A stretch of DNA of 64,000 bases from Candidula unifasciata (Eukaryota; Mollusca; Gastropoda; Stylommatophora; Geomitridae): assembly GCA_905116865.2 (NCBI GenBank), contig CAJHNH020001113.1, positions 2,501-66,500 of the forward strand, given 5' to 3'. Position 1 is the stretch's first letter. Every line of letters begins with the position of its first letter. The position numbers were made by a program, and so were the translations under genes. Positions 33,280 to 44,443 of the stretch are shown here, in pieces. A model generated the notes under the pieces. It saw nothing but the letters and a program-made list of their open reading frames with translations, did not search any database and was not told the origin of the DNA.

Positions 33280-34235
33280 TAGTGAATGGAAGTACGGAGT
33301 TGTTACTACAGAACATGAAAATGAAGAACATCGAAAGGCATAGAGAAACTGAAGGTATAGACTCTTTGTTACTTAAGTGACATCGCTTAGAGCAGGAATA
33401 TTGGCATAAAGTGTTGACACGTTTGGTTTCTGTAATTCGTTTTCTTGCCCCAGAGGTTTGAAATTTCATGGATAAAATCAGATTATAGAGCCCGCACAAA
33501 AGGACAACTATTGAGTTATACTTGAGCTGCTGAGTTAGTTTGACCCTTTCTCGGAAGAACTCTAAAAATGTAAGGATATTCTGGAAAACAGAATCTTGTC
33601 ATATTTATCTGTCAATACTTGTGAGGGATTTGTTGAATTAATGGAACAAAATCTCTCTTGTACTAGTCTTGAAAAGACAAAAGAGTCGAAGTTGTGTTCA
33701 ATATGTGTAGATTCCACTCCAGACATTTCATACATTTACTACCTCATACATTAAAGGCCGTGAGCCTGGGAACGTTTGTTGATGTTCATCCCCATCTGTC
33801 ATAATGGAGCAAAGAATCTTACCGACACAGTTGCAGGTTTTCTTTATGAGAACACAATTCCACTGTCAAACTGCTGTGGTCAGTCATACAATAATGCCTC
33901 AAATATGTATGGACGATATACTGAAAAGCAAGCGCGGGTTCATTAACGGTGAGTAAAAACCAGCTGACAGTTGTGTACAATCTGTACAATTCTTTGACTT
34001 GTTCTACTCATCAGTGGAGTGTATGCACCTCATCTTTAAGAAATGATTGTGTGGCCAAGCGTCTGTCTGACACACGATGGTTAGCACGTTTTGATGCCTT
34101 ACATGCTCTGTGTGTTGTTTTTGAGAAAATGAAACATGCACTGGAATCTCTATCAGCTGACAATGAACAGCCAGTGAATACAAGAAGAGATGCCGAGGAA
34201 TGCAATTATGAGCTTCAGTATGTGGTAATATAGAG
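33280..34235 (+). pseudogene. hAT transposase pseudogene, ZMYM1-like
   Basis: Pieces in several frames match the order in hAT transposases of the ZMYM1/DUF4371 type: 'EQEYWHKVLTRLVSVIRFLA' (about 33391-33450), 'ICVDSTPDIS' (about 33701-33730, holding the catalytic-type Asp), 'TDTVAGFLYENTIPLSNC' then 'GQSYNNASNMYGRY' (about 33826-33920), and 'KRLSDTRWLARFDAL' (about 34054-34100) inside a 94-codon frame. A segment between 'GRYTEKQARV' and 'YNLYNSLTCST' is missing, where the family normally has a His-rich AHSLNL-like region. The C-terminal dimerisation domain is not seen. Stops and frameshifts make it inactive. It may be a host gene relic or a transposon; no TIRs were found. Confidence 0.75.
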
Positions 34236-34264
34236 CGGAAACATTGGGGGGAAACTGCGCTGAA

Positions 34265-34385
34265 ACCCACAGGTGCATGGAAATAAAGGCAAACAACAAA
34301 TACGGAGAAGGGAACTAGAAAGCGAAGTTAAACAGATGAACACCACCACGTAGGTCACAGTCGAAAAAACATTCCAAATGAAATC
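34265..34385 (+). pseudogene. Possible LINE C-terminal scrap
   Basis: 'HRCMEIKANNKYGEGN' and 'ESEVKQMNTT' in adjacent frames parallel 'HRGIEIRADQGL...' at 41.4 kb and the 'RGRPKxTWRREIExE' tail of RT proteins. Weak on its own; the pairing of the two loci supports it. Confidence 0.35.
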
Positions 34386-34805
34386 AGTAGCTCACAGTGT
34401 CATGCCATGCAATCAACTCAGAAGCTGGGTGACGAAATTATATCCTTTTAGTCTACAAATGGAGCAAAAATGCAACGGTCACCGTTGCAAAAACTTGCCT
34501 CGGCTTCAAACAGCGTCCTAGCATCCATTTTGACCGGACAATAGCGAAGGATAGAACGAACTGGTGTGAGTTGATTGAGGACCTATGCTCCACTGGGGGA
34601 TAGAAGGCAGACGAAGAAGTAAACGTGTTCCTCATGCTAGCTCCTATACCAGCTGCTGTATTCTCTACTTCTTTGGGTGCCTGGTCTGCAGTAGACATGA
34701 TGACCACGGCTATTCCATCCTTTCTGTTACTGACATTTTTGAAAATTCGCATTCATTTATATAAACATTTTATAAGCAGCTGTTTGTGATACGCAGCTGT
34801 CTGGG
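34386..34805. other. No recognised feature
   Basis: A minus-strand frame of 99 codons (34453-34752) shows no domain I recognise. Confidence 0.3.
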
Positions 34806-34885
34806 AGCACGTGTAGCGTAGGAGTTAGCAGGCTTGCAATGCCGGTCGCTTGCATACGTTTAAATACGTTCAAATCTTCATGGAG
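34806..34885 (+). mobile_element. tRNA-like SINE head
   Basis: 'tagcgtaggagttagcagg' (A-box region) and 'tacgttcaaatcttcatgg' (B-box region) lie at tRNA-like spacing. No body was assigned. Confidence 0.45.
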
Positions 34886-35309
34886 ACTGATTTTTACATT
34901 GGCCTGAGCTCACAAATAAACTGCCCGAATCATGTTGGCTATATCAGTGAATTATTCAGTCAGCGTGTCACTCTCTTTACGGCTCACCCGAAAGTATAAT
35001 TTCTCTAATCGATTCTCCAGCCCTGTGTGCTTTCAAGCTAATGCATCTTTATTGCCCTTTATCCACTTCTGCTGAGGTCGGTCTCTGCATCGTTTTACCA
35101 GGAACTGCAACCTCCGTCACCGCTCTCTCTCTAGACTACCATGACGCTTCAGATATCCAAAATAACTGATATTTCAAGACAGGATGCTGTTTATGACCCA
35201 ATTCGTTGGCCACATCACTTATCTACTATTACTAATCTTCAGAAATATGAGGGTAATACGACATACCATATAAATTATTACTCATAATTTATTCACTCTA
35301 TCATGATGT
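34886..35309. other. No recognised feature
   Basis: No frame or repeat recognised. Confidence 0.35.
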
Positions 35310-35480
35310 ATACACAAGGGAGCTGAATGGTCGTTGACCATGAGCAGACTAAAAAACTAAGTAGAGATCATATTCAGACAGACCTACGAACAGGTGGTGT
35401 TCGAAAGAGAGGGTTAACTATAGAGATGAACGGAGACGGGTGATATCTGCAGCAGTAAACTTCAAGGGCTTTCCCTTTCA
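35310..35480 (+). pseudogene. LINE 3' fragment, same family as 17.06-17.77 kb
   Basis: Nucleotide blocks 'acacaagggagctgaa', 'cagacagacctacgaac' and 'agagatgaacggagacggg' repeat those at 17555-17700. The fragment corresponds to the RT C-terminal tail and 3' end. Confidence 0.6.
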
Positions 35481-35994
35481 AATGTCCATCCTAAATATAT
35501 GAAGTGTCTCTTTTTGAAGCAAGTAACCAATTGTCTTTGTGAGTTTTTTCAACTTTATCATCTATTTTTCTCTAATGATGTTATTACAGTTTTAATTTCC
35601 ATTCTAATTACTTATCTTTCGTCAAACGAATTTATGTTTACGCGAGCTCTGAATGATCTTCGAAAGATTATAATTTCTCATGTGACTTAGCAAGGGGATT
35701 TCAGATTGCACTCAGCCATCTCACGCAGGGAAAGACGAAAGACCATTTCAAGTAGAGTAAACACATCTCATGTAGAGCGAGCCGTACATTTTCAGATTAA
35801 TACAGCTAAGCAGAGAATTACTGTTTTCTGTCTATACGTGACTTAACGCCAGCCAAGTTTAAGCCGTGATTTGTGGCAGCTGAATGGATTTGTTTGTTTT
35901 TCGGCTTCGCGCTATTGACTAAATGTCTAATAGTGTATACAGCACAGTTTGTAAAAACATAAAGACTAGTTACACAAAAATGTATACGTTCAGC
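35481..35994. other. No recognised feature
   Basis: AT-rich single-copy looking sequence up to the hAT MITE. Confidence 0.35.
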
Positions 35995-36002
35995 GTTTAG
36001 TC

Positions 36003-36487
36003 CAATGTTCTTCAACCGAAGTGGAACTGCCCAATGGCGGGCCGCGGAAAGATCCAAGTCTGCTCCCAAAAATGTTTGATCATGTAAAAGAAGAGAAATC
36101 CATCTTTGAGTTTAAAAGCCTTTTCAGACTGTCATTTTTTCGACTTCCTATTTGCGTGGAAAGGTTTTCTTAATCATTTCATAATTAAAACCATAATTAG
36201 AAATCGAATGGATATTATTGCTGCACTTTGTCGTTCAAAAACAACTTCCTAGTCACGGTTAATAGATTGTCTAATCTCACAGCTGTAGCAGGTGTTGCAT
36301 TTTCCGATAATTGCTATTTTTGTGACATGGAATTTAATTTTTAAAATTACATTTGCATTTGCTTACTTTTGCTTTTTGTTTTTGTGTTTGGTTACATGTC
36401 AAATAGGCTGGGTAAAAATGTTACCCTTGATGATGGATCACGGTGGGGAGGGGGGGCTGGGGGGGGGGGGGAGTTTGGGAAACACTG
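36003..36487. mobile_element. hAT-type non-autonomous element with perfect 8-bp TSD
   Basis: The 485-bp element is bounded by identical 'gtttagtc' at 35995-36002 and 36488-36495. The left end is 'caatgttcttcaaccgaag' and the right end '...gagtttgggaaacactg', whose reverse complement is 'cagtgtttcccaaactc'. These ends and the 'ggcgggccgcggaaaga' block near 36038 are typical of hAT elements. G-runs (about 36449-36471) lie just inside the right end. No coding sequence. Confidence 0.85.
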
Positions 36488-36574
36488 GTTTAGTCTATTC
36501 GTTGCCTCTAGATAATGGTGTCGCAAACATATGAGTATGTGTATAAAAGTGTTTGTGTATATATTATACACACA

Positions 36575-37195
36575 CACTCTTCAAACCAATAAATGATGAA
36601 GAAATTGAAAATGTCACAAACTTTGATTATCTAGGCTCTATAATAAATAGCAATGGAGACTGTCTACAGAAATCAAAAGGAGGACGGCCATAGTAATGAA
36701 AATAAGAAAACAACATAAAATGTCTATTATGGTTAAGTACCGGCAAACAAATTAAAATAACAATTTTGAGAGCATACCTTTTTCCTGTAGCAACATACGA
36801 ATGTGAGTCGTGGACTATCTATCAATCTCAAGAAAGAAAATAGGGGCTTTTGAGCTCAAATGCTTCAGAAAGATTTTTAGAATACCATGGACAAAGAAGA
36901 GGAGAAATACTGACATTTTAAAATATACGAACATCAGGAAGATTGTCTAATAAACAGCATCTTGTCTGGGAAGCTGAAATGTTTTGGTCATATCAAGCAC
37001 CATGTCAGATTGGAAAAAGTAATAGCTGAAAGCATGGTGCCAGGAAGGAGGGACAGGGGCCAACCAACAAAAAGACAGGCACAGGATATAGGTGACTCCT
37101 TGAATATGATACCTTAGGCGGGAGAGCTGGCGAGAGACCGAGATGCTCTCAGACAGACCGTAATGAGAGCGACGCTCTGCAAAGGGCCTGCTACA
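36575..37195 (+). pseudogene. LINE RT C-terminal fragment (copy 2 of pair)
   Basis: It begins with 'INDEEIENVTNFDYLGSII', continues through an 'EIKRRTAIVMK'-like step, and then repeats the 19.4-kb copy: 'FELKCFRKIFRIPWTKKRRN', 'CFGHIKHHVRLEK'. It runs to 'tgctacaagatg'. Frameshifts are present. It extends farther 5' than the 19.4-kb copy. Confidence 0.75.
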
Positions 37196-37205
37196 AGATG
37201 ATTTT

Positions 37206-37209
37206 ATAA

Positions 37210-37241
<32 letters not shown>
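37206..37241. repeat. (GT)n microsatellite
   Basis: About 36 bp; a second (GT)n lies at 37508-37548. The two bracket a SINE. Confidence 0.95.
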
Positions 37242-37247
<6 letters not shown>

Positions 37248-37505
37248 TGAGATCCGTTGAAGTGTAGCGGCTAGATAGGCCTACAGGTATATAGGCCCTA
37301 AGGTCGTGGGTTTAAATCTGGATTCGTGTATGCTTTGGCTCTTATGTTGATGTATTCTTCGATTGGTACCAGGTAAAGTCCTGGGACGTAAAGACAGGCA
37401 AATGATATGGACAGTAACACCAATCGAGTGCAGACTAGTCTATAAAATATACGTCTAGGACTATACACCAAATAGGCCCATGGCCATGGAAGAGGGTTCT
37501 TTACT
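37242..37505 (+). mobile_element. SINE family B, near full-length
   Basis: The head 'gtgtagcggctagatagg', B box 'gtgggtttaaatctgg', body 'taccaggtaaagtcctgg' and 'accaatcgagtgcagac', and end 'gggttctttact'. It is flanked on both sides by (GT)n. Confidence 0.7.
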
Positions 37506-37507
37506 GT

Positions 37508-37509
37508 GT

Positions 37510-37548
<39 letters not shown>
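37508..37548. repeat. (GT)n microsatellite
   Basis: About 41 bp at the 3' end of the SINE. Confidence 0.95.
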
Positions 37549-37550
<2 letters not shown>

Positions 37551-37747
37551 TGTATGTGTATAAGGCCAGATTACGCATTGGCTTTTTTTCACGCGGGGAG
37601 CCGAATTATGGGTGTAAAAAAACAAGTCTGAATTTTCATTGATTAATAGCGCTTGCCATTCAGCATAGATGTCGTGTGGTCAAATCTTGCTCGAAATGGG
37701 AGTTTGTTAATTAAAAGATACCAGCCGGTGAAATCCCGGCCCAAAAT

Positions 37748-38128
37748 GGTTTGGTTTTTACAAAGGATCAACATCATAGTACAGGGTAGTAGTAACACAT
37801 AAGTGCCCCTTTATGCTACAAACTCAAGCCTGAGTCCGAAGAATCTCAGCGCAGTGCACGAACTCTGTAGCACCGGTAAGGATCTTGAAATACTTTGGGT
37901 AGATTTCAAACACCAAACTTTGCCTAGGCTACTCTTTTCGATTTCCAATGCCAAGGGTTTTTTTTACGTGCGCAGCAATACACACGGACATCCAATCTTA
38001 CTACCCATAGACCATAGGAAATTACTAGAGGCCCACGTGAAAAAAACTTGGCCCTCGCCGGGGCTTTAACCCGGGACCTCCAGCAATCGAAGCAGATGCC
38101 ATGCCTCGAGACCACTCAGCCACCTAAG
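37748..38128 (-). mobile_element. SINE family C, near full-length
   Basis: Plus-strand blocks 'caaaggatcaacatcatag', 'actcaagcctgagtccg', 'agcaatacacacggaca', 'aaattactagaggccc' and the reversed head 'ttaacccgggacctc', 'ctcgagaccactcagcc'. Confidence 0.7.
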
Positions 38129-38716
38129 GCCAGATAACGCAGAGGCTTTTTTTTTTGGGGTGAACTGTGGGTGTCAACAACAACAAAAAGACGGAGTTTT
38201 CCGTCACTAATATGAAAAATGGGCATCAAAGAACGTCTTGGTAAGTAGATGTAGCTGGTCTGATACCGACGAAATCACATAGCCGTTACCCGTGGGCATA
38301 CAAATATATTCAAGTTGCCTCAAACATAATCTGGTCAGCTTAACTCACAAATGTGATCACAGGTAAAGGTGAAGGTTAGAGGATCGACTTCATTGCACCG
38401 GGTTTTATCCCATATGGCTCAGTCTCTCTCTGCAAAACAGCTAGCTGCTTGCCGAAAGCGTCGCACACAGCACGACCTCCTTCGCTCTGACGACGATCTC
38501 ACTGATCTCCGTAAACATCGCATTCGTGAACTGAACGGCGTCGCAGTGAACCGAACACACGAACGGAACACACGAAGAATGTTAAACACGCCTTATTCAA
38601 TAAAAACAGTAAAAATAAGTAAATACTTTACTTATTAAGTCATATTTGAGATAAATAATATCTTTATGTGCAGTTAAAAAGGTAAGAAATAATTGTAAGA
38701 AACGATAACTGCAAGG
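38129..38716. other. Unassigned stretch with one small frame
   Basis: An 89-codon frame at 38369-38638 is basic and hydrophilic ('AACRKRRTQHDLL'), with no family recognised. The 5' part includes the dispersed motif 'gatcgacttcattgcacc'. Confidence 0.3.
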
Positions 38717-39013
<297 letters not shown>

Positions 39014-39664
39014 GGAAAATTAGTCATTTTCACTATGGTTAAAAAATAGGCGGGCCAGAACCTTGATAGATTACTTGAGAAAATGGGCCTGAGAATCGAA
39101 GAAAGTAACATGAGTGGGTTTCGATTGGCACTCTAGGAGCAGTTACAGACGAAAGACAGAGGGAAACTTCTAAATTGCTCTGATATTAGCCAGCCAAGAG
39201 TATTTCTTTGAGGGTCAGCCAGAGTCTAGGGAGAACTCAGTAGGAGTCCAGATGTCAAGTGCACTAGTCCCTTTCTGCGCCGAATCTCACCCGACCCTAC
39301 GGCAATTTTCTTTATTCTGGTTTATTTTAAGAACCCACGTCCCTGAACTTAACTAATAACTTGAATATCTTCCAGGAGTTGTCCTTAACTTTTAAAAGAT
39401 TGTGTTTCACTAACCGTTCGGTGTACTTTGTTGAAATTTGTCACGGAACCTTTTAACAATCATGTCTTTATAAAAAAAATTTTTTTTTTTAAATGTAAAA
39501 AACATCTTATTTTCATGTTGCCATATTTGACTGACTGAAATAAAATACTCCACATTTGGGAGGTTGGAACTCTGCCCCATTACAAATAATAGTCAGGAGC
39601 CTTAAGGTGTCTATACTTACTAATTATAAGATGCTGAAGGGCAAATAAAAACATGGCATATTAC
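39014..39664. other. No recognised feature
   Basis: AT-rich; A/T homopolymers near 39472-39492. No gene seen. Confidence 0.35.
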
Positions 39665-40067
39665 ATAATCATCATCATCATTCATCATCACTTGCACCTT
39701 TCTCTCTTTCCAGACGATAGTGTTATATTGCGCTATGAGGAGGCACGAGACTCATAGTCCATGGCGATGGCGAGTGTGACTAGCAAGACCTGCCCTTGTC
39801 AAGAAAAGTCTTCCACAATAAAAGCATGGGATTTCAGAACCATTGTTGTCAACATCTGTGTTTAACCCGTTTCTTTTCAGACGCTCAGCTTTAATCCTTA
39901 CTGCAGTCATTTTTTCCTTTAGTCTCATTCCCCTCCTGATATGCCCTTTCCACACAATACGGTCCATGGCATTTTCTTCTCATGAGTCCACCTCAATACC
40001 TGTATCATTCATGTCCCGCTTGCACACATCGTTATATCGCAGTAGAGGTCGGCCTCTACAAGCATAA
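39665..40067 (-). pseudogene. LINE C-terminal tail with C2H2 zinc finger (copy 1)
   Basis: The minus-strand frame encodes 'IRRGMRLKEKMTAVRIKAER' and 'NGLNTDVDNNG', then a C2H2-like 'CFYCGRLFLTRAGLASHTRH'. Elements whose RT C-terminus reads 'RRLRWLGH...' followed by a terminal C2H2 are common in animals, and the 51-kb copy shows both parts together. On the plus strand the left edge holds an ATCATC tract (39667-39690), probably the short-repeat 3' tail. Confidence 0.75.
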
Positions 40068-40309
40068 TAGGAAATGTATTCATATAATATGTTAATCATA
40101 ATTTTTAAATTTACTCACAAACGCTCAATACAAGGACCTATATACATGTATAGAGTGGGTTGGAGGAGATGGAGATCCTAGCTCCCTTACACTTGTTCTA
40201 GTGGGTCTCAGCTTCATCCTCCTGCAATTTATTTGAAAAACTTGGGGGTCCGGTGGTGGAGGGTCGGTTAACCCATAGATGACCATATTTTGTAATTGTT
40301 CGTTCACTC
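40068..40309. other. No recognised feature
   Basis: No gene or repeat identified. Confidence 0.3.
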
Positions 40310-40505
40310 CGAAACTTTAATCTTGATCCATAACCTTCGTTTTGCGTGCACTTTCATTTTACAGATCTGGCGTATGTGTATGCAGACTACTAGTTACTTG
40401 CTTCGCATGCAGATGCACCAACAATTAGTCGCATCCTACGGCATGCTTGTTAGTGGAGCAGTAGGCCTATTCTTTGTTCTCTGAAGCCCTAAAACCCACA
40501 TGTGA
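40310..40505 (-). mobile_element. Dispersed family F element, partial
   Basis: Plus-strand blocks 'cgtgcactttcattttacag', 'cctacggcatgcttgttag' and 'aaaacccacatgtgac' match family F in reverse complement. The GAA-tail end is missing. Confidence 0.5.
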
Positions 40506-40565
40506 CAAATGAAATCTGACTCCCAACTGAATAATGAATTGACACATTTATTCACATGAATATAT

Positions 40566-40636
40566 ATACACACACACACAAACACACACACGCACACACA
40601 CACACAAACACACACACACACACACGCACACACACG

Positions 40637-40668
<32 letters not shown>

Positions 40669-40724
40669 GTCCTTAAAAGATCAAACGAAATAATTGCTGA
40701 GGATGTTAACCCAAAAAGGTCGGA

Positions 40725-40814
<90 letters not shown>
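40566..40814. repeat. (CA)n then (CT)n microsatellites
   Basis: CA-rich at 40566-40668, then 58 bp of unique sequence, then (CT)n at 40727-40814. Confidence 0.95.
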
Positions 40815-40818
<4 letters not shown>

Positions 40819-41394
40819 AACGACTGCAGAGATAGTGAAGCACAAAGTACGACCTCTGGAGCTCTAGCATAGACCCTCTCATAGGAATTTTCGCAACAAT
40901 GGCATGTAAGACTGAAGAACTGGACTTAAACCCATAAATACACAGAGCGCAAGGCAAACAGCTCAGCCTATTGACTACGGAGGTCTCCACCTTCCCTCGT
41001 TTCTTTTCTTTTTTTAACCACCACCACACACTCATATTCTGAGCTGCTTCAGTTGTGAAATGGGATGGAATTTATCAACGAAATCAAACCATCATCTACG
41101 TGCAGGTGACACATCTCTGCAAAGTTAAAACTTCTTTACAAGCTCCCATTTGATAGCCAACTTTCTGCTAATGAAAAAGACCAGCCAGATGTTATCTCCT
41201 ACGTCAATGGAAAGGATATAATATTCACCACCCAAGGGGTTCCCTGTCAATGTGTAAATTTGTTTCCTGTTAAAAAGAGTGACGGGGTTGTTCCGGTTAT
41301 GTGATTCCTAGGCTATAAATATTTATGATTTTTTTTTAAAAAAGTTTGATAAGACATACGCTCATAACATTTTAGAACATCATAGCAGAAGGGC
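40815..41394. other. No recognised feature
   Basis: Short frames only. Confidence 0.35.
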
Positions 41395-41810
41395 TTCACA
41401 CTGGAACGCACAGAGGCATAGAAATAAGGGCAGACCAAGGATTACATAGGGAATAGAGCTAGAGCAAAAGTAAAACGTAAAGGACCCTTGACAACTCTTT
41501 AAGGCGTTTTGGGCATATAGGGTTAGACCTATATTCATAGAATAATCACCACTTGGTGGGTGATGTGGTCAGAATCATATCAGTCGGGTTTACTGCCTAG
41601 ACTTTACCTAATACCTATTTGAGGCTAAGTCGACATGGGAGCCAGGGAATTTAAAAACAAAAACGTCCAGCTCCATTAGGACCTTCACCCACAAGCTTCC
41701 GACCAGCAGGTGCGTGTCAAGTCACTACGCTACGGCGGCTCCTGGGGGAGATAGAGGCTGAAGTCAAAACGACGAAAGATGAGGTGAGTTTTATGTGATA
41801 GCAAAAAAAA
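41395..41810 (+). pseudogene. LINE C-terminal scrap split by a SINE
   Basis: 'HTGTHRGIEIRADQGL' followed by an 'REIE'-like step precedes the SINE; after it 'EIEAEVKTTKDEV' resumes the charged tail. Sequence resembling a short duplication ('gggaatagag' left, 'gggagatagag' right) flanks the inserted SINE. Confidence 0.45.
41470..41745 (-). mobile_element. SINE family B, near full-length, nested in a LINE scrap
   Basis: Plus-strand order: reversed tail 'aaaagtaaaacgtaaagg', 'agggttagacctatatt', 'gaggctaagtcgacatggg', 'ccagctccattaggacc' and reversed head 'cactacgctacggcggctc'. Confidence 0.75.
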
Positions 41811-42619
41811 AGGGAAAAAAAAATAGTACGAAATATCGTGAGTTGGTTAATGGTCTATGTTAAGGGCAGAAGACTTAACAAACTGTCATGTTTCAATTGG
41901 CATTCATATACAGAGAGAAAAATCTTGCAGAAACAGGGAGGCTGTAAAGTTGTCGAGGGTGTCCTTTGATATCTTTTGGCATTTAACTCCCCCCCCCCTC
42001 CCCCACTTTTTCGTATCTGCATCAGTAGTCTTTTACCAAATGCTTGTTAAAGAACTATCGGTATATTATATCCAGCTTTCCCCCCCCCCCCCTCCTCCCG
42101 GTTGGGACTCAGAACCCACATGAGTATATAACGAAAGCAAATGCCCTTCTGCTTTCTCTTGCATCATTTAAAAGTGCAGATTTCTCGGGAAATAACTTGA
42201 TGAATTTGCTATGACTGCAGCAGGAAGGACCGGGAAGTAAATGTTAAACATCGCTGTGATTAATCATGATAAATACGCTTGTATAAACTGTTTGGAAAAT
42301 GTCAAATGATAAATCATAAACCAGCATGATATGTTTACTCTTGTTGATCCATGTTTGCTTTCTGGAAACAATGTTTTCCAAGTCTTAAAAAAGAAAATCA
42401 CATCGTTCAATATTCACTGCAATTGCTGTCTATTTGCTAAACAATGGATTAATACTTAGTCAAGAAGAAACAAAGCATTGAATAAATTCAAATCTCTTTT
42501 ACTTTATACAGGATACAGTTGTTTGTAGACATATCGATATATCTGCATACATATACAGACGATAAACTTATGAAATTGAGTTTTAGAGAAATATTTGTAT
42601 TTCAAGGTGGAAAAAACAC
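41811..42619. other. No gene recognised; two C-runs
   Basis: Contains C-runs at about 41990-42003 and 42080-42092. The second is followed by 'ggactcagaacccacatgag', a likely family F edge. No coding signal. Confidence 0.35.
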
Positions 42620-42835
42620 AGCCCTAGTTGCACAGTAGCTATACGCCTGTCTATCTATCCCTCTTCCTGGTCAAATCTACGTCAGAAGAGTTTTTTAAAT
42701 AACTGACATCAGTTCTCAGGTGGATCTGAACATATGGGTACCAGGAGATGTTTGGAGTTGTATAGGCAGCAGGTGTGATGTTGACTACATCAGCCACAAA
42801 TGTGGGCCTAACACCATATAGGGCGTTACTAGATG
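42620..42835 (+). mobile_element. SINE family B, diverged
   Basis: The head 'ttgcacagtagctatacgcc', then 'gggtaccaggagatg', 'gatgttgactacatcag' and 'gtgggcctaacaccatatag'. Confidence 0.6.
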
Positions 42836-43206
42836 CCTTTCATTATGAACGTTTGCAAGAAGGACACATCCAAATTTCACAAGACCGAAACACCGAAGAA
42901 GACAGGTTTAGGAGAAAAATACAGTAATCAAATCTTCTTCTTCTTCTTTCGTTCGCCTGAAATAAGTTGTCTATATCAGCATTTTTGTCTCGGAGGCAAC
43001 CAGCCAGGAGGCGCACGACAGCAATCAGTCTGTCACGCATACACGCCATGGAAATATGTTTCAATAAGTAATAAAATGAATATTGTGTGTGTGTGTGCGC
43101 TATTTAACTGGGGGACTGCGGGCTTTTACCCTCACTCCCAATATGGGAAGCAATTTGTTGAATACGTGAGTGTGCAAGCGCGCGCGCGTGTGTGTATGTT
43201 ATTTTA
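42836..43206. other. No recognised feature
   Basis: A plus-strand frame of 124 codons (42833-43207) lacks any recognised domain. (GT)n and (CG)n scraps lie near 43085 and 43178. Confidence 0.3.
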
Positions 43207-43262
43207 AAGCCATACTCCCACTGTCGTTGGGGGCCCTAATATAACATTCAGGGGTTATTGTG
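43207..43262 (-). mobile_element. Family E element, 3'-end fragment
   Basis: 'aaagccatactcccactg' and 'gttgggggccctaatataac' parallel the 49.73-kb copy. Confidence 0.45.
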
Positions 43263-43529
43263 ATTGGTGTCCGGAAGATTTTCAACCGCATGTTGTCAAT
43301 TTATGCGGTTCTATTGGCGTTGAACGTCACTCTTTTGTGTTGTGGTTTACACTAAGGCTGCCAAATCTACCCCTTTCCGGTCAACAGATTCTTAATTGGT
43401 CGTCTTCTACGACGCGTCTGTTAAGGAGCAGTGGATCTAGTCTTTTTCTTTCTTCTTCCACTAGCAAAATGAGGCCCTGCAACCAACACAGGGGAACTCA
43501 TTGTATTATCATCGGTTGCCCTGCTGACT

Positions 43530-44035
43530 GGCGTGGGCAATCATGCCTCTCCACAACCAGCAATCTCCTGCAGCCTGTATCAGTTTGTGTGCTGACACAC
43601 CTTCATGCCATGCTACAGGACTGTCAAGCATCTTCTCTCATTGGCTTCCTCTATTCCTCCTTCCACAGATCTTTCCAGTGGTCACAACATGTTCCAGTTT
43701 CCCTCTTCTCATAACATGGCCGAGAAATTATGTCTGTCTCCTTCTGATGTCTGTGATAATTTGTCTTCGGGCTCTCGCCTCTTTCAAAAACTCTTGGTTG
43801 CTCTTTTTGGCTGCCCAGGGTATTTTAATTTCGTAAAACCACATCTTTGAGGCCTCAAAAAATTGTTAGACCTGCCTACCGATTGTCAAAGACTCACAGC
43901 CATATGTCAAAACTGAATGTATGTAGCAAGCAATAATTCTTTTTCTAACCTTCAATGATAGAGATATATTGAATAAGATGTTCTTCATTTTATAAAATGC
44001 AGTTTTTGCTTGTTCTTTTCTGTTTCTGTTTGTAT
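43530..44035 (-). pseudogene. LINE RT C-terminal fragment, sister of the 10-kb copy
   Basis: In reverse complement the DNA aligns with 10.6-11.1 kb: equivalents of 'RQAKTAFYKMKNIL', 'ACYIHxVLTYGCESL', 'FLRGLKDVVLRN', 'ALGSQKEQPRVFERGESPKTN' and the 'GHVMRRGKLEHVVTTGK' tail. It lacks the palm, so truncation is at about 44.03 kb, next to the candidate exon. Several frame breaks. Confidence 0.75.
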
Positions 44036-44134
44036 TTCATTGTAGAAAAAGGTTAAAACAGAGCTCAGATTCTACAATTGCAACACAAATACTCGATGCC
44101 CACACGCCAACAAACCACAACAGTAAATACTTAC

Positions 44135-44443
44135 TTGGTTCAGATTCTAGGTGATCCAGGTATAAATCGTACAATGAGCTACTGCGATGTGTGAATACAT
44201 CAATCACCCCAATTGCTGAGTTCTCTATAATATGATACACCAAATCTTTGTTCCCAGGACACACAGACAGATTCAGGCCACGACCATTGCCGGTATTTCC
44301 AGAACGACCATCAGAGGTGGTCAGTGGTGGACGGTGGGTAGAGGAGTCTCTTTGCAGAACCACGGTTGTGTTCAAATACCGTTCATAGTAGGCAGCGATT
44401 GGAGAAGCAACTGGACACTTCATTCTCAGTTTGAAACTAATTT
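44135..44443 (-). CDS. Candidate internal exon, unidentified host gene
   Basis: This 309-bp open segment is bounded by a good acceptor ('tttacag', AG at 44444-44445) and a consensus donor ('gtaagtat', starting 44134). It enters with two bases of a codon and leaves with one, so it is a symmetric 1-1 phase exon, the class often used for extracellular modules. It encodes about 102 residues, including 'KLRMKCPVASPIAAYYERYL', 'LSVCPGNKDLVYHII', 'ENSAIGVIDVF' and 'SSLYDLYLDHLES'. Composition and continuous opening look protein-coding and unlike the surrounding repeats. A loose likeness to cadherin repeats ('GVIDV...YxLxL') is seen, not enough to name it. It could be chance. Confidence 0.4.

Noticed and set aside
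34453..34752. 99-codon minus-strand ORF
   Set aside because: No recognised motif; adjacent sequence is transposon debris on the other strand.
38369..38638. 89-codon basic ORF
   Set aside because: No family match; it begins within a small dispersed repeat.
42833..43207. 124-codon ORF as a gene
   Set aside because: It begins in the tail of a SINE and crosses GT/CG repeats; no domain or splice support.
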